5,594 bases of DNA from an uncultured Chloroflexota bacterium (GTDB taxonomy: Bacteria > Chloroflexota > Anaerolineae > Aggregatilineales > Phototrophicaceae). Location of the stretch: contig CALKIA010000020.1 in assembly GCA_937988705.1 (NCBI GenBank), positions 1-5,594 of the forward strand, read 5' to 3'. Below the pieces are notes generated by a model. It was not told the DNA's origin and ran no database searches. It saw only the letters and a list, made by a program, of their open reading frames with translations. Position 1 is the stretch's first letter. Every line of letters begins with the position of its first letter. The translations under genes were made by a program, and so were the position numbers. Shown in pieces: positions 4,882-5,594 of the stretch.

Positions 4882-5594
4882 ATGGGTGATCTCAAAGCGG
4901 CACTGCAACCGATCGTCGCCGCACATTTAGACGATACGTTTCCCACCTGTGTGATCTGTGTCCGACACAAGGGACGCGTCGTGCTGGACGAGGCGTGGGG
5001 GTGGATCGACCCGGAAACCAAGCTTATTCCGGCGACGACCGATACGCGCTTCGATCTCGCGTCGATTAGCAAGCTGTTCACGGCGACGGCTTTCCTGTCG
5101 CTGGTGAGTGCGGGACGCGTCCAACTGGATGACCCGCTCGTCAGTGTCATCCCCGAATTTGGCGGGCTGAACCCGCGGCCGATCAACGGCGGGCAAGACC
5201 CGCATAGCAAAGAACGTCTGGAGACGCCGCGGGAACTGATCGGCCGCACCGTTGATCCAACGCGGGTGACGTTCCGGCATCTACTGACCCATACCAGCGG
5301 TTTACCCCCGTGGCGGGATGTGTATAATGCGGCCGGGCGCGCGCCGACGCCACCCGATGGGCCTGACCCGACGCCGCGCGCGGCGCGGTGGGCACAGGGG
5401 CTGCGGGCGATCTGTGCGTATCCGTTCGTCAATCACATTGGAGCAGCCGTGCTGTACAGCGATATTGGCCTGCTGCTAATCGGGGAAGCGGTCAGCCGGT
5501 TGCATGGTGGCGCGGATCTGGCAGCGGCGGTACACGCGCGAGTCACCAATCTATTGGGCTGCCAAGTGGTGTACAATCCTGTGCGTGAACACGG
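4882..5594 (+). CDS. Serine hydrolase, class C beta-lactamase/AmiE-like family (3' end beyond window)
   Basis: The frame is open from ATG 4882 to the window end, giving 237 complete codons without a stop; the family is usually 350-500 residues, so perhaps half is missing. The nucleophile motif S-x-x-K is S61-I-S-K64, in the context FDLASISKLFTATA (57-70). RHLLTHTSGLP (132-142) is a hallmark of this family, and the second catalytic motif is Y192-S-D194 (LYSDIGLLLIGE). The third motif (K/H-x-G) would lie past the edge. Members include D-amino-acid peptidases, esterases, true class C beta-lactamases and the B. subtilis MurNAc-L-alanine amidase AmiE. The N-terminus (MGDLKAALQP) has no signal peptide, which argues against a periplasmic beta-lactamase. 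Position after a NagZ-like gene favours an AmiE-like role, releasing peptide from MurNAc, but this is inferred from context only. It is separated from the GH3 gene by 170 bases containing a hairpin repeat and a 20-base palindrome, so it may have its own control. Confidence 0.85.
   Translation, partial: MGDLKAALQPIVAAHLDDTFPTCVICVRHKGRVVLDEAWGWIDPETKLIPATTDTRFDLASISKLFTATAFLSLVSAGRVQLDDPLVSVIPEFGGLNPRPINGGQDPHSKERLETPRELIGRTVDPTRVTFRHLLTHTSGLPPWRDVYNAAGRAPTPPDGPDPTPRAARWAQGLRAICAYPFVNHIGAAVLYSDIGLLLIGEAVSRLHGGADLAAAVHARVTNLLGCQVVYNPVREH

Noticed and set aside
4811..4930. Leader-peptide-like frame of 39 codons spanning the palindrome
   Set aside because: It overlaps the serine hydrolase start out of frame, has no attenuation-type codon run and no membrane or signal character; its AGGGTG upstream is probably chance.
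4803..5432. Minus-strand open frame of 209 codons over the serine hydrolase
   Set aside because: The plus strand here encodes S-x-x-K, HTSG and Y-S-D motifs in order. The reverse frame has low-complexity Ser/Arg composition and no recognisable fold.
4882..5594. Antibiotic-resistance beta-lactamase
   Set aside because: There is no signal peptide, the RHLLTHTSG and YSD context is typical of the broad serine hydrolase family, and the cell-wall-type gene context fits better.

Overview
The window is a compact, GC-rich stretch (about 60% GC by eye) of bacterial chromosome with every supported gene on the + strand. Codon use looks uniform and there is no tRNA, rRNA, CRISPR array or transposase. The protein types and the C-rich hairpin repeats in the gaps fit an environmental bacterium, possibly a Chloroflexota (Anaerolineae-like) lineage. 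That placement rests on general resemblance only and is weak.

Layout. (1) Positions 1-45 hold the last 14 codons of an upstream gene, probably a permease, whose TGA overlaps the next start. (2) Positions 42-2098 encode the two ATPase subunits of an oligopeptide/dipeptide-type ABC importer (DppD-like, then DppF-like), joined by a 4-base overlap. (3) After a 98-base gap, a 64-residue protein with two membrane segments (2197-2391) overlaps by 4 bases a GntR-family, HutC/UTRA-type regulator (2388-3119). (4) A hairpin repeat leads into a two-domain NagZ-like GH3 beta-N-acetylhexosaminidase (3197-4711). (5) A second copy of the same repeat family and a perfect 20-base palindrome (4815-4834) precede a serine hydrolase of the class C beta-lactamase/AmiE-like family (from 4882), which is still open at the window end.

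Working model (inference). A NagZ-type GH3 next to a beta-lactamase-fold hydrolase recalls the Bacillus subtilis nagZ-amiE pair. There the two enzymes strip GlcNAc and then the peptide from muropeptides. Here neither enzyme shows a signal peptide, and both lie downstream of a peptide-type importer and a regulator whose UTRA domain resembles those that sense amino-sugar phosphates. The locus could therefore be an import-then-digest cell-wall salvage system. The substrate-binding protein, most permease sequence and any MurNAc-processing gene (murQ, anmK) lie outside the window. A general peptide or oligosaccharide importer beside unrelated hydrolases remains possible.
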